From Diphasiastrum complanatum (Eukaryota; Streptophyta; Lycopodiopsida; Lycopodiales; Lycopodiaceae), in assembly GCA_029204225.1 (NCBI GenBank), contig CM055094.1, positions 18,656,708 through 18,720,707 on the forward strand: a DNA stretch of 64,000 bases, read 5' to 3'. This document shows positions 11,449 through 22,232 of this stretch, piece after piece; within the stretch, counting starts at the first letter, position 1; each line of letters begins with the position of its first letter. Position numbers and translations under genes: made by a program. A model generated the notes under the pieces. It searched no databases. It was given only the letters and a program-made list of their open reading frames with translations, and was not told the DNA's origin.

Positions 11449-11950
11449 GTACAGGGAGTGTACACAGTACAGCGTCGCCGTTGAAGACAGCTTTGGGAGA
11501 ACTGTCTTCTGAGAGTTCGGGATTTACGGCGGGTTGAAGACGGAAAGAGAAGCACTGGTGCACAGTTTCTAGTTTATAGAGGCTTGCTAAGCTCAGCAGA
11601 GGGATTATTAGCCTGTGCATAGCATCAGACAGGGAAAAATTTGGTGAAAATTTGACAATTTTGAAGCCAGCTAAAAATTGAAACCGGGCTTGGGGTTACG
11701 ATTTTTATACATAACTGGTGATTCCTTCGCTGTTTGCGCACCGTTTTGGATGCCGTAAGGACAGGAAGGAAGCTAATCACATTGTCAACCAGCCATGGAG
11801 AGATTCTGAGGTCTATGTCAGAGATTTGTCTCTTGACAGTTAACCTAGCAGATTTGCGGTGAAAAGGTGAAAAAAGCCACTTTGTCAAGTTCAGCTAAAA
11901 TCACCGTTTCTCCACGAAATTCCTGACTGAACACTCTATAGTCTTGGAAA
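11449..11950 (+). other. Leader of a truncated plus-strand family-A copia element
   Basis: Sequence downstream of the primer site resembles a retroelement leader in position only. No gag frame follows on the plus strand, so the element is truncated somewhere before about 12 kb. The exact breakpoint is not visible. Confidence 0.45.
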
Positions 11951-13282
11951 ATTGAAAGTCTCTAGAAACTAGTAGTTGAATTCAAACGCCACACAAGACA
12001 ATCTAAACAGAGCTATAAAGCACTCATAGTTCTTTGACTTTTTCATGCACAACAATTCTAATTTTGAATCTAATTTTTAGCCAAGTTTGCAAGATTGCAA
12101 GCAATGCTTTTTCCTATTCATCCTGTCCGATTTGATTTTAATCACCCAAAGAAAAAAATGATGTGATTCGCATTCACTGTACCTCACCAAACCATTGATT
12201 TTGTATATTGCACTCATTAACTCCTCTGTCAAAAACCCTCTCAACACCAAGGGAAGCACGAACTGCATGCACAAAAACAATTTGGTCATTGAGATACATA
12301 TATGTGCAATGAGATCATCATGAAATTACAAGACATGCTATAAAATGTAATCCACAATGTTGAAGTGGCATCGCATGCGTCCTGCTGTCGGAGTTTGAAA
12401 TGAGGATATTGCCTTCTTTACAATCGTCTCTTCTCTCCTCGAGAAGATCCATGGGGCCTTTGGGAGGACAATTGAAGTCCTCACCTTTTGTGGCCATAAA
12501 TCAGCCATCTTTTCCACTTTTTTTTAAGTAATCTCGTGCAGGGCTTTTTTTTTATCTTTCGACCCGATCAAGTGCTCCCAAATCATGCTCCCGACATTCT
12601 TGAATATGTGCATTCCATTAGATGGTTTATCAACAATTCTCCCCAATATGGGAGTTCATGAAATATTGATAACCTCTTTATGCCAAGAGGGAGTCGCCCT
12701 AGATCATGATTGGATTTCCAAATTTGAAGCCAGATCACTTGCCTACAATATTAACAAACTAGTATCGGAAGCCCAACGACAATAATTTAATGAAGAATTC
12801 GCATTCTAAATGTTTGAAATATATTCTTGATTTGTGATTTTGATTTCTTTTTTTGAATACCAATAGTTTAGATTTTATTGTTTTATTTTGGTAGAGTATG
12901 ATATGATGTAGTATCTCTATTTTGTAAACCGGAAAAAGTGATAAACAGATAAATAAAAGAAATGTTTATAATGATGTGTGTCTATGCGATGTTTTTAAAA
13001 AAAATTGTGGTTGTTTTAATTTATGTCATTATAATAATTTACAATTGTATTTAGAATTACTCGATATTGGATGATTTGAAAGCTTTAAAAAACAATGTAG
13101 TAATATTGGTTGATGCGATTATGAATGTGATATATCTAAAATTGATGTTTTGAATATTGGATAGACTTTTTAGTGATAAGTATCAGTAAGTAATAAAAAT
13201 CAAATATAATTGTAACAATGATGCAAAATAATATTGAAGTATAAGTTTAATTTAGTAAAATTCTTTTTGTAACAATTGCATG
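11951..13282. other. AT-rich intergenic DNA
   Basis: No gene that I recognise. On the minus strand, 12170-12260 looks exon-like (a pyrimidine tract and CAG before a frame reading FVLPLVLRGFLTEELMS, then a GT). On the plus strand, 12585-12785 holds a 66-codon frame starting MLPTFLNMCIPLDGL. Neither has a family signature I can name, and I do not call them genes. Confidence 0.4.
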
Positions 13283-13305
13283 ATATATATATATATATAT
13301 ATATA
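13283..13305. repeat. (AT)n microsatellite
   Basis: A 23-base AT tract directly before the hairpin GCCCGTC-GTT-GACGGGC at about 13319-13335. Confidence 0.9.
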
Positions 13306-13309
13306 CTAG

Positions 13310-13700
13310 TAAAGAGTGCCCGTCGTTGACGGGCAATGGCGGCCGATCTAGGTGACGGTCGATGATTTGAAAATTGAGTATCTCATCGTTTGGATCTCGG
13401 TTTAGTCTTGTGGGTTCGTCTCGACGTGCAGCATAGGATGGAACAGACGACTTGAAAAATGGATGTGTTGGAATCTAATCTAACTCCTACTCATCCCAAC
13501 AACCCTTCTTCCTTCTCTCAATTTTACTCTCTCAAATGAAACTTGCAGAAAATGAACTGACGGGCGATGTCGGCCAATCTAGGTGGTGCCGATGATCTAG
13601 TGGGTATGCTCGTCGTTGACGGGCGGCCAACGATTTGGGTGACGGGCAAATGTCGAAAGTTGACGGACGACCAAGTAACATGTGCCAGTCATTGACAAAC
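13310..13700. repeat. GC-rich dispersed repeat, copy 1
   Basis: Contains repeated pieces such as GTTGACGGGC, GGCCGATCTAGGTGACGG and GATCTAGTG(G/C)GTATGCT that recur at 15275-15450. It stands out sharply from the AT-rich surroundings. No coding potential; origin unknown. Confidence 0.6.
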
Positions 13701-15072
<1,372 letters not shown>

Positions 15073-15274
15073 AGAAAGGGGGAAAATTCAAATCTGCGTG
15101 TGTGTCTCAAAAAAAAAAAGGACTTGTATGTGTCTGTCAAATTTTTTTGCATGACATTTTAAGTTTTCTTTTGCAAAAGTGTGACATGTTTTGCGGGTAG
15201 AGCGTGACATTTTTGGTGGCACAGGGTTTATTTTTTACGGCACCCCTTACACTCTCTCTCTAAAATATATTTTT

Positions 15275-15450
15275 TGACGGGCGATGGCAGCCGATCTAGG
15301 TGACGGCGGATGATTTGGTGGCTGATCTAGTGCGTATGCTAGTCATTGACGGGGCCGATCTAGGTGGCGGCCGATGATCCGTCGACGGGCGAGCAACGAT
15401 GGTTTAGGAGGAAAGCCGATGGTCGTTGGCGGTTGGGCGTGTTGGAAATT
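15275..15450. repeat. GC-rich dispersed repeat, copy 2
   Basis: A diverged second copy of the 13310-13700 repeat, in the same orientation (GACGGGCGATGGCAGCCGAT ..., GATCTAGTGCGTATGCT). The two copies lie about 1.9 kb apart. Confidence 0.6.
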
Positions 15451-15485
15451 GATGGTTTATCAGAGATGATTGACTGATATCGAAT

Positions 15486-15680
15486 TTAGAGGAGCTTTGA
15501 TCAAAATAGAGGCTCGGATATCATGTCAGAAATTAGTGGGAATGAGCTGAAGCTGAGGAGCGGGCTTGTTTAGGATCAGAAGAACCACACTTAGCAGCAA
15601 AACTAAAGGATATCATGTCAGAAATCAGTGGGAATGAGCGGAAACTGAGGAGCGGGCTTGTGTAGGATCGGAAGCGCAAC
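15486..15680. repeat. Imperfect direct duplication
   Basis: The segment GATATCATGTCAGAAAT(T/C)AG through GAGGAGCGGGCTTGT occurs at about 15517-15574 and again at 15609-15663 with a few substitutions. No gene. Confidence 0.65.
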
Positions 15681-15730
15681 AACTAGCCGCCATTGCTCGT
15701 CAACAATGATCGGATTGCGTTCTTCCTATA

Positions 15731-16060
15731 GGATAAAAATCTGAACGTGAACCAAGGTTGGATAAAAATCCGAACGTGAACCAGGGGCGGAACCGATCCA
15801 TGGTCGGATAAAAATCCGAACGTGAACCAAGCTCGAGAAAAATCTGAACGTAAACCAAGCTCGGATAAAAATCCGAACGTGAACTAGGGTCGGAACCGAT
15901 CCGAACAGCGAACATGTTCGAAGGTGCCCAGACCCAATTCGAACACGTTCAAACTTGGGTCTGATAAAAATTCGAACGTAAACCAAGGTCGGATAAATAT
16001 CTGAACGTAAACCAGGGTCGAAAAAAAATGAACGTGAACCAGGGTCGGAACTGTTCCGAA
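15731..16060. repeat. Minisatellite, about 28-29 bp unit
   Basis: About eight degenerate units built on GGATAAAAATCCGAACGTGA with an ACCAAGGTC-like tail, some separated by a CGGAACCGATCC spacer. Minus-strand open frames with repeated VRIFIRP-like pieces simply reflect the tandem repeat. Confidence 0.85.
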
Positions 16061-16393
16061 CCGAACACGTTCAAATAAAGGTGGAAGTATTTTCTACTCT
16101 CGTTCTCATAGTGAAAGAATCACCCACAATGTTTCAAGGAATAAATAAGAGAGTGGAGAATAACGTATCACCACAGATATTTAAAAATCTATTTTGAAAG
16201 CTTAATGTTGCTAGCAGATCAATAACCCTTTTTAACATAAAGTAGACTATGTGGAGAACACTTAAGCTTAGTTTTTTGAATAATTGAATAAGTGGCTGGA
16301 ATGTTTGAAGTCCAGTCAACTCCTCCTTGAACATGAATTAAAACCAAAAAGCTTTAATAGCCACAGTGCATAATTATGAAATGAAACAATCCT

Positions 16394-16487
16394 GAAAACA
16401 TCCTGATTCACTCTAAAATGACATGATAATAAACCACAACGAAAACATCCTGATTCACTCTAAAATGACATGATAATAAACCACAAC
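16394..16487. repeat. Perfect 47-bp tandem duplication
   Basis: The unit beginning GAAAACATCCTGATTCACTC occurs at 16394-16440 and 16441-16487 with no differences, so it is a recent duplication. Confidence 0.9.
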
Positions 16488-17894
16488 TGATAAACTGCAT
16501 CCTCCTAAGACCCAAGCTAATTGCCATGGCTTTCCTCATTTCTTATAAAACTTACTTCAAAGTGTAAGCACCATCGGCTTTCACTTTACTTCAATCTTTG
16601 CAAGACCATATCCCAACCACTTTCCTCCTCACATCAAACTGCATAAGCATTGAGGCATGCATCAACCAGATTCTTGTAACGAAGATCCTCATCAGGCCGA
16701 TCTTCCCCACCTTTGGGAGCTTCTCCTTGTTATTCCCCACCCGAGTCTCCCTCACCAATTTGTGATGGCAATGAACTAGTACGTTCAAAAATTACACTAC
16801 ACTACACGTTGCAATTAAGAAGCTTAATTCAAAAACTCATGTGATAGGAGACATCGTGATTTGCCGGAGGGGATGCTAATGTCAAAGGGGACGAATTGTT
16901 TTTGTTGCAGATTTTAGAGGTTAATCTCTGTTATAGATCCATCTAGACAAAAAAGAAACGTAGGTGATTTTCTAAAAGAAATCTATCTTAAATAATTAAT
17001 CTTTTTTGTTGCAGATCCATTTAAATTCCAGCAAAGATTGTAAAGATAGTATCAACAATTTTACAGCATCCAATTTATAGATTCACAACACATTCAATGC
17101 ATCTCATATGCACTTCTTTCCAGCACTCTTCCAACATACCGTGGCTAAGAATATGTAGCACATTCAATCGAGCAAGTTTTCAGCAATTATGATGCACTGT
17201 TTTGCATCTCCACAACCATCTGAAATGAATCCTGCTGCTGTAGGGTTGAAGCAAATTTCGCAAGCCAAATTCGTTTGGTTTCCAACGTACGTTTTCAAGA
17301 TCCAGCGTGCTCTTTCAAGAAGAAGGAAAAAACTTCATGTTTTTATTAAGGCAGTAATTGGACTCGCTACGCCTTTTCTAGCTTCAGAATGTAGGCAGAA
17401 AATAGATGATTTTTAGCCCACAATCTTCATAGTAGGTCGGATTTATCAGTGAGCGAGGTAAAAAACCAGCGATGGTCCACAAGAATTCGCAAAGATAAGT
17501 TGGCATAGTCCACAACAGGGCATGAAATGGCTGCAAGCATATCATAGGGAAGCAGTCATTGCAATAGCAGGGCTACACTATTCAGGGCTTTGATTCACAA
17601 CGCAACCTAGTCAGAGCACCTTAATCCATGATCCTTTCGTTTTCTCATGCAGATATGTATTCTCCTCGAATAGGTAAGAAAGGGAATGCTCTTGCAAAAC
17701 AGATTCTGGTCAGAAGCAAAAAACAAAGACTGGTTGGAACTTCATACTCATCAACTACTGCTTCAGAAGCTGAAGGTCGTTCTCTGGCAGCATGTGCATG
17801 TTTTTTCTGTGAATCACCTGTAAACCTGATCAGTAACTTAACCACCTAACATTCTTTGCAACTGATTCTGCCTGGAGTTCCTCCATTCTACATT

Positions 17895-17895
<1 letters not shown>
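16488..17895. other. Intergenic DNA, no supported gene
   Basis: Only short frames (for example 17189-17416 and 17628-17849, plus strand) with no recognisable domain. They could be exons or chance. Confidence 0.4.

Positions 17896-17937
<42 letters not shown>
17896..17937. repeat. (GA)n microsatellite
   Basis: A 42-base uninterrupted GA tract. Confidence 0.95.
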
Positions 17938-17942
<5 letters not shown>

Positions 17943-18119
17943 GCTAAAAAAAGCTTCAATCCTAGATGGGTTTCTTATAGATTTGAGTTTTTTATATAAT
18001 CAAGATTAACTCTTGTTCTCATTTTGTTAACCTAGCTGACGTGTTTAGATCAATAATGTTTTTCCATGTTGGTTTGTGTTTAAATAAGCTTCGTAGGGCA
18101 CGCGGTTTCATCCGCCATT

Positions 18120-18640
18120 GTATTGTGCTCTGCCGCATTATTAATTCGTATACATGATATACTTAATTTGATACAGCTCTTTGTTCTACATTCAGATCTG
18201 TGTTAATATTGCTATGCTTGTTCTTCATTTTGTCTGATCTTTCTAGTTGCTCTTTCTGGTAATAGACGATCAACTTTTAGTCTTGTCTTTTGCGAACAAT
18301 TCGCGACTAATTATCAGTCGAGCACAGTCTAGCTCTTCGCGAATCATTTGCGACAGATAATTTGTCTTGGAATTCGCGACAAACTATTCATCTAGCGCTT
18401 CATCCATTAAATGTTTGGCTACATAATCTAGAATGACTGTGATTTCTATCACTAAAGCTCTCTTCATTCAGATAGGCATAGTCATGCTTAAGGAGAGAGT
18501 CAAATAATTCATCCTGCTGCACACGAACATTTTCTGTTCGAGTTAGTTTCTTATTCGCTTTTGTTCGAGTTCGTTTCTCGTTCGTGTTCGTCATTTATTC
18601 TTCCTCCCTCTTTCCCAACATTCTCTCACTAACATTGATC
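18120..18640 (+). repeat. Diverged LTR-like sequence related to family B
   Basis: Order and wording match the 3' part of the family-B LTR (21840-22130): (C/T)GAACAATT(C/T)G(C/T)GACTAATTAT, GTGATTTCTATCACTA and GATAGGCATAGTCATGC occur in the same order. No primer site follows and no partner LTR is seen, so it is a truncated or solo relic. Confidence 0.45.
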
Positions 18641-18702
18641 GATTTTTTTAGTTTAGGCACTTTCCATAGCCGTTGGATGTTTTTTCTTGGAACAATTAAT
18701 GA

Positions 18703-19885
18703 AAACATTGAAAGGGTTCGTAAGACAAAGAGCGACACCTGAGGGTAGCATGCCGGAAGGATGGCTAGTGCAAGAGTCCATGGTTTACATCACGTAGTTC
18801 CTTGCTCATAACGATCCTTCTATTCCTCATCTTTGGGATAAGAAGGATGATGAGCATGTTGTTGGGGAAGTTTCTCAAGGAAAAGTAGCGATCATGAGAA
18901 TGAGCGAGTCCTTCAAGGAGAAGGTAAATAAGTTTTGCATTCTTAATAGCGAGGAAATGCAAAAGTGGATTTCGCTATATGAAGAGGCCAAGGCTCGTAG
19001 ACAAACCGCTAGAGCCACTTTCAGGAGAGGGCATGTAAGGCAACCATATCCACCTGACCTCGTCTTTCTACCCAAGGACATGATGCTTGTCTGCATGATG
19101 CCCTTAGAGAAGCCTTGGCAAACAACCAAGAAGTAACAGAGAGAGAGAGCGAGAATATGCAAGGGGGTGCACATGTAAGCTATGATGATCATCATTCACA
19201 TGCTAATTAAAAAATTTGTAGGTGCAATTTTGTATATGTTTGGTGTATTCCTAACACATTTAGTTCTATTTCATTCAGGTCACAAAATGCAATGCACTGT
19301 GGACGCATGGACGACACTTTTGTATGGAGCACATTGACAAAAATAGAAACACGTACGATTGTGGAGTCATGGCAAAATTTACCCAAGAGAGTCGAGCAAG
19401 CACAAGACGGACACCAATTTACTCTTTTCTCAACTTGATTATTGAGGGACAATCAATGATATCCTCGAAGTTGGCTTTAGGCAATTCAGCTTGTTCATAT
19501 TTTATTTCAAATGGTTCAAAGTTATTTGCAATGGTCCCAATGCAATGGTTAGGAAAGATGAGAGCGGTTATTTTGCCATTGACTCTACCAAAAACAACTT
19601 TGGACAAATCAAAGCAATACATTTGTTTTTCCTCAATGATGTGAGCAGGTACATTTCTTCTATGTTTTCAAGACGTCTATGCTCTTTTGTTGTCAATCAA
19701 TCGACTTTCAGTATACTGCAAAAAATGTATATTGTGTATAGTAATACCCAAGCAACTGTAACATAGCTATGGATACTAACTACAAGTCAACATTTATGGT
19801 AACATCGATCAATTGCAGGTGATCTTTCACCTCGATCGTTCAGATCTCAAATGGTGGTACGTGATTCAAGTTGCTCCTTGAAGTA
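18703..19885 (+). pseudogene. CACTA (En/Spm) transposase C-terminal relic, DUF4218-DUF4216 region
   Basis: Translation from about 18705 gives LKGFVRQRATPEGSMPEGW, then an in-frame TAG at 18795-18797, then a continuous frame to 19136 containing GHVRQPYPPDLVFLPKD. This order is typical of the DUF4218 region after plant CACTA TNP2. Across a gap, 19320-19640 reads in shifting frames as a DUF4216-like stretch (DCGVMAKFTQESRAST, then NDILEVGFRQFSLFIF, then NAMVRKDESGYFAID). A last piece after an AG acceptor near 19818 gives DRSDLKWWYVIQ. Several indels break it. Assignment rests on remembered family patterns, not a search. The catalytic TNP2 core is absent. Confidence 0.65.
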
Positions 19886-19889
19886 AAAG

Positions 19890-20927
19890 AATTTTTGAAT
19901 ATGTAGATGTCGTGATTGAGATCTTGCAAATTTAATTCTAAATGCATACAAACATGTCGTATAGAAACATATGAGATAAATCGTCCTCTCAAGAAGTCCT
20001 AAACTCAAGAATTCTTGCTTTCCAATCAGATATGCATGGCATTTTTTTTTTGTTTATGTCAAAACGTGCATTTTAAAGATGGATGCAACAAAATCCACGA
20101 GTTTTTCATGTATCTTGTTGGTTTCGACATATTAACTTCTTTCTCACTGTAGATAATTACATATTCATATTTAAATCTTGCTCTCCTTGCCATTGAGATA
20201 GAAGGTCAACACTAGCCACCAATGATGATGTGGCAAATTAATGGAATCTTAGCCAAAGTGGATATGGATAAGCACTATGAGTTGACTCACACGTGCTAGA
20301 TATGGCTTAGAGAGAGACTATGAAGATTTTGTATATCATCCATGCCAGATCCATTTGGAGGTTAATGATGAGAAACATTGATTTGGGAGCAATCTTGGTG
20401 CTTTCACTCTCTTAAGCAAGTTCTATGTAGATGAATGCTTAGATTTTCTTAAGTAAACTTATTTTTTGTTAGCAGGCTGCTGTACACTTATTTTTTGTTA
20501 GCAGGCCGCCGTACACTTGATGTACTTCTCACGTCTGAAGCCTTTGAATCATTATTTTTTGTTGTTCTTGCTTGGATATATAGAAATTGTCGAGTAGAAG
20601 CTAGATTTGGATGCTAGTTTTGATATAGATCAAGATTCCAAGTTACCCATCGCTCTTATTGTTCTTTTATAGATAAAATTGAGTCCATTTCTTTGAAATT
20701 TCACATCAGTGACCATTGCTCTTACCGAGGATCGTTGTCACTAGTCGTGGCCATTATTTGTATTGGCAATTCAACGCAATTACCAACACTAATATCGAGG
20801 ATTTTCATTTTTCAAATATTTTTTATACGATCAAAAGCTGGTATTTTTCCAAGAAAAATGCTCTAATTGTTGTAGTGATGAATGTTGGGGCTGGAAGAGA
20901 GCCACTCTTGGCCTATGATGCATGTTT
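19890..20927. other. Intergenic DNA
   Basis: No supported gene. A short direct duplication of TGTACACTTATTTTTTGTTAG-like sequence sits near 20458-20515. Confidence 0.45.
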
Positions 20928-20952
20928 GGGGGGGGGGGGGGGGGGGGGGGGG
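20928..20952. repeat. Poly-G run of 25 bases
   Basis: An uninterrupted G tract ending five bases before the 5' LTR of the family-B copia element. Homopolymer length is prone to assembly error. Confidence 0.85.
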
Positions 20953-20957
20953 AGAGG

Positions 20958-22133
20958 TGTTGGATTAGTCTCCTTCTTACCGATCGTCTAATCGGTTATA
21001 ATTTTCATCCATTGTTTATGTAGTTTTGCAAATTGTCTCGTGTGTTTACACAGTTTTCAAAGAATACAAGTGTTTTTACATAGTCTGTAGAATTACACGG
21101 AGTTTACAACAGTGTTGCATTTTTCGCCTGTTAGGACTCCTGTTGAAAAATGTAGTGTCGCCTTTTTCGCTTGACAAAAATATCGTGTAAAATCACAGTG
21201 TCACATTTTTCTCTTTTTCCAAAGAGCCTCAAATGTTAAGGAAATGACTCTGGCAAATTGTGGGGCAAGCCTAAATGAGATTTAAGGGCACCTCCTTTTT
21301 CGTCTATTTTGCGAAAAATCTGATAGTATCGCCTGGGGCTATTTTAGTTCATTTCTACAGAGCTACAATTTTGGTTCATTTATGCAGACATAATGTTTAC
21401 GGCCAATTTCACCGCTTATCAGCAATCAATGACAAGGACCGGATGGATGCCAGCGGATCACCAACCAACTAGCGATCACAATTGACGAACTAATTTCTTA
21501 GTATAAATAGTTGTTTATATTCATATAGTTTCATTCATTGAAAATCAAAATTATCAGAAACATTTGAATAGTTAGATCTCTCTCTGTCAAGCCTGCGAGC
21601 TTGAACACTCCTGAGCATTCTAGCTCACTTCTTAGAGTTGTTTTAGGGATTGCTATTGCACCACTGCTTATCAGCTTTGCGCTTAATTCAGGCTTTCATT
21701 TTAGCCGCTCGAAGAGAACATAGAGTACGCAGCTTCGATCCGTAACTTATTGTACTCATTCACTTCTGTTATGTTTTCATACTGAATGAATACTATCCTT
21801 GATTGCCTCCAGCTTTCGTCTTAGAATGTATGCATTTTTGTATTTCTTCGTGAACAATTTGTGACTAATTATTTGTCTGATAATTTTTGATGCTTAATTG
21901 TTTTGCTACGTAATCACTGTAGTACTGAAAATTTCAAAGTTAGTTACTATAAGTACAAACGTGATTTCTATCACTATTGTTTTGTTTGAAATTGATAGGC
22001 ATAGTCATGCATTGAGAAAGAGAAAGATAGTTTATTCCGCCATGCATGAAAAGTTTTCTTTCTAGACACACGAATTATTTTCATTCGTTTCTTTTTCGAA
22101 CTAGACCTATCTTCTACACACTACTTTCCGACA
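20958..22133 (+). repeat. 5' LTR, family-B copia
   Basis: 1176 bp. A clear TATA box, TATAAATAG, lies at 21502-21510, with the equivalent at 25872 in the 3' LTR. The unit TTTACACAG(T/T)(T/C) followed by gene-free text is repeated inside the U3 region. Confidence 0.85.
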
Positions 22134-22232
22134 TGGTATCAGAACAATTTTCGCTACTTCTTTATCTGATTCTAACATGATATCAGAGCAGAAAGCTCTA
22201 ACACTTGATATGTCAAAGATCAAAGCGCATTT
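22134..22232 (+). promoter_or_regulatory. Primer binding site and residual leader, family B
   Basis: TGGTATCAGAACA at 22134 is close to the iMet primer site. A second similar string (ATGATATCAGAGC) lies near 22177. Only about 100 bases separate it from the protease coding sequence, so gag has been lost by deletion. Confidence 0.7.

Noticed and set aside
12077-12289. Possible exon FVLPLVLRGFLTEELMS on the minus strand
   Set aside because: Splice-like borders are present, but there is no family signature and no neighbouring exon; too weak to call a gene.
12585-12785. 66-codon plus-strand frame near 12.6 kb
   Set aside because: Short, isolated and without a recognisable domain; chance ORFs of this size are expected in 64 kb.
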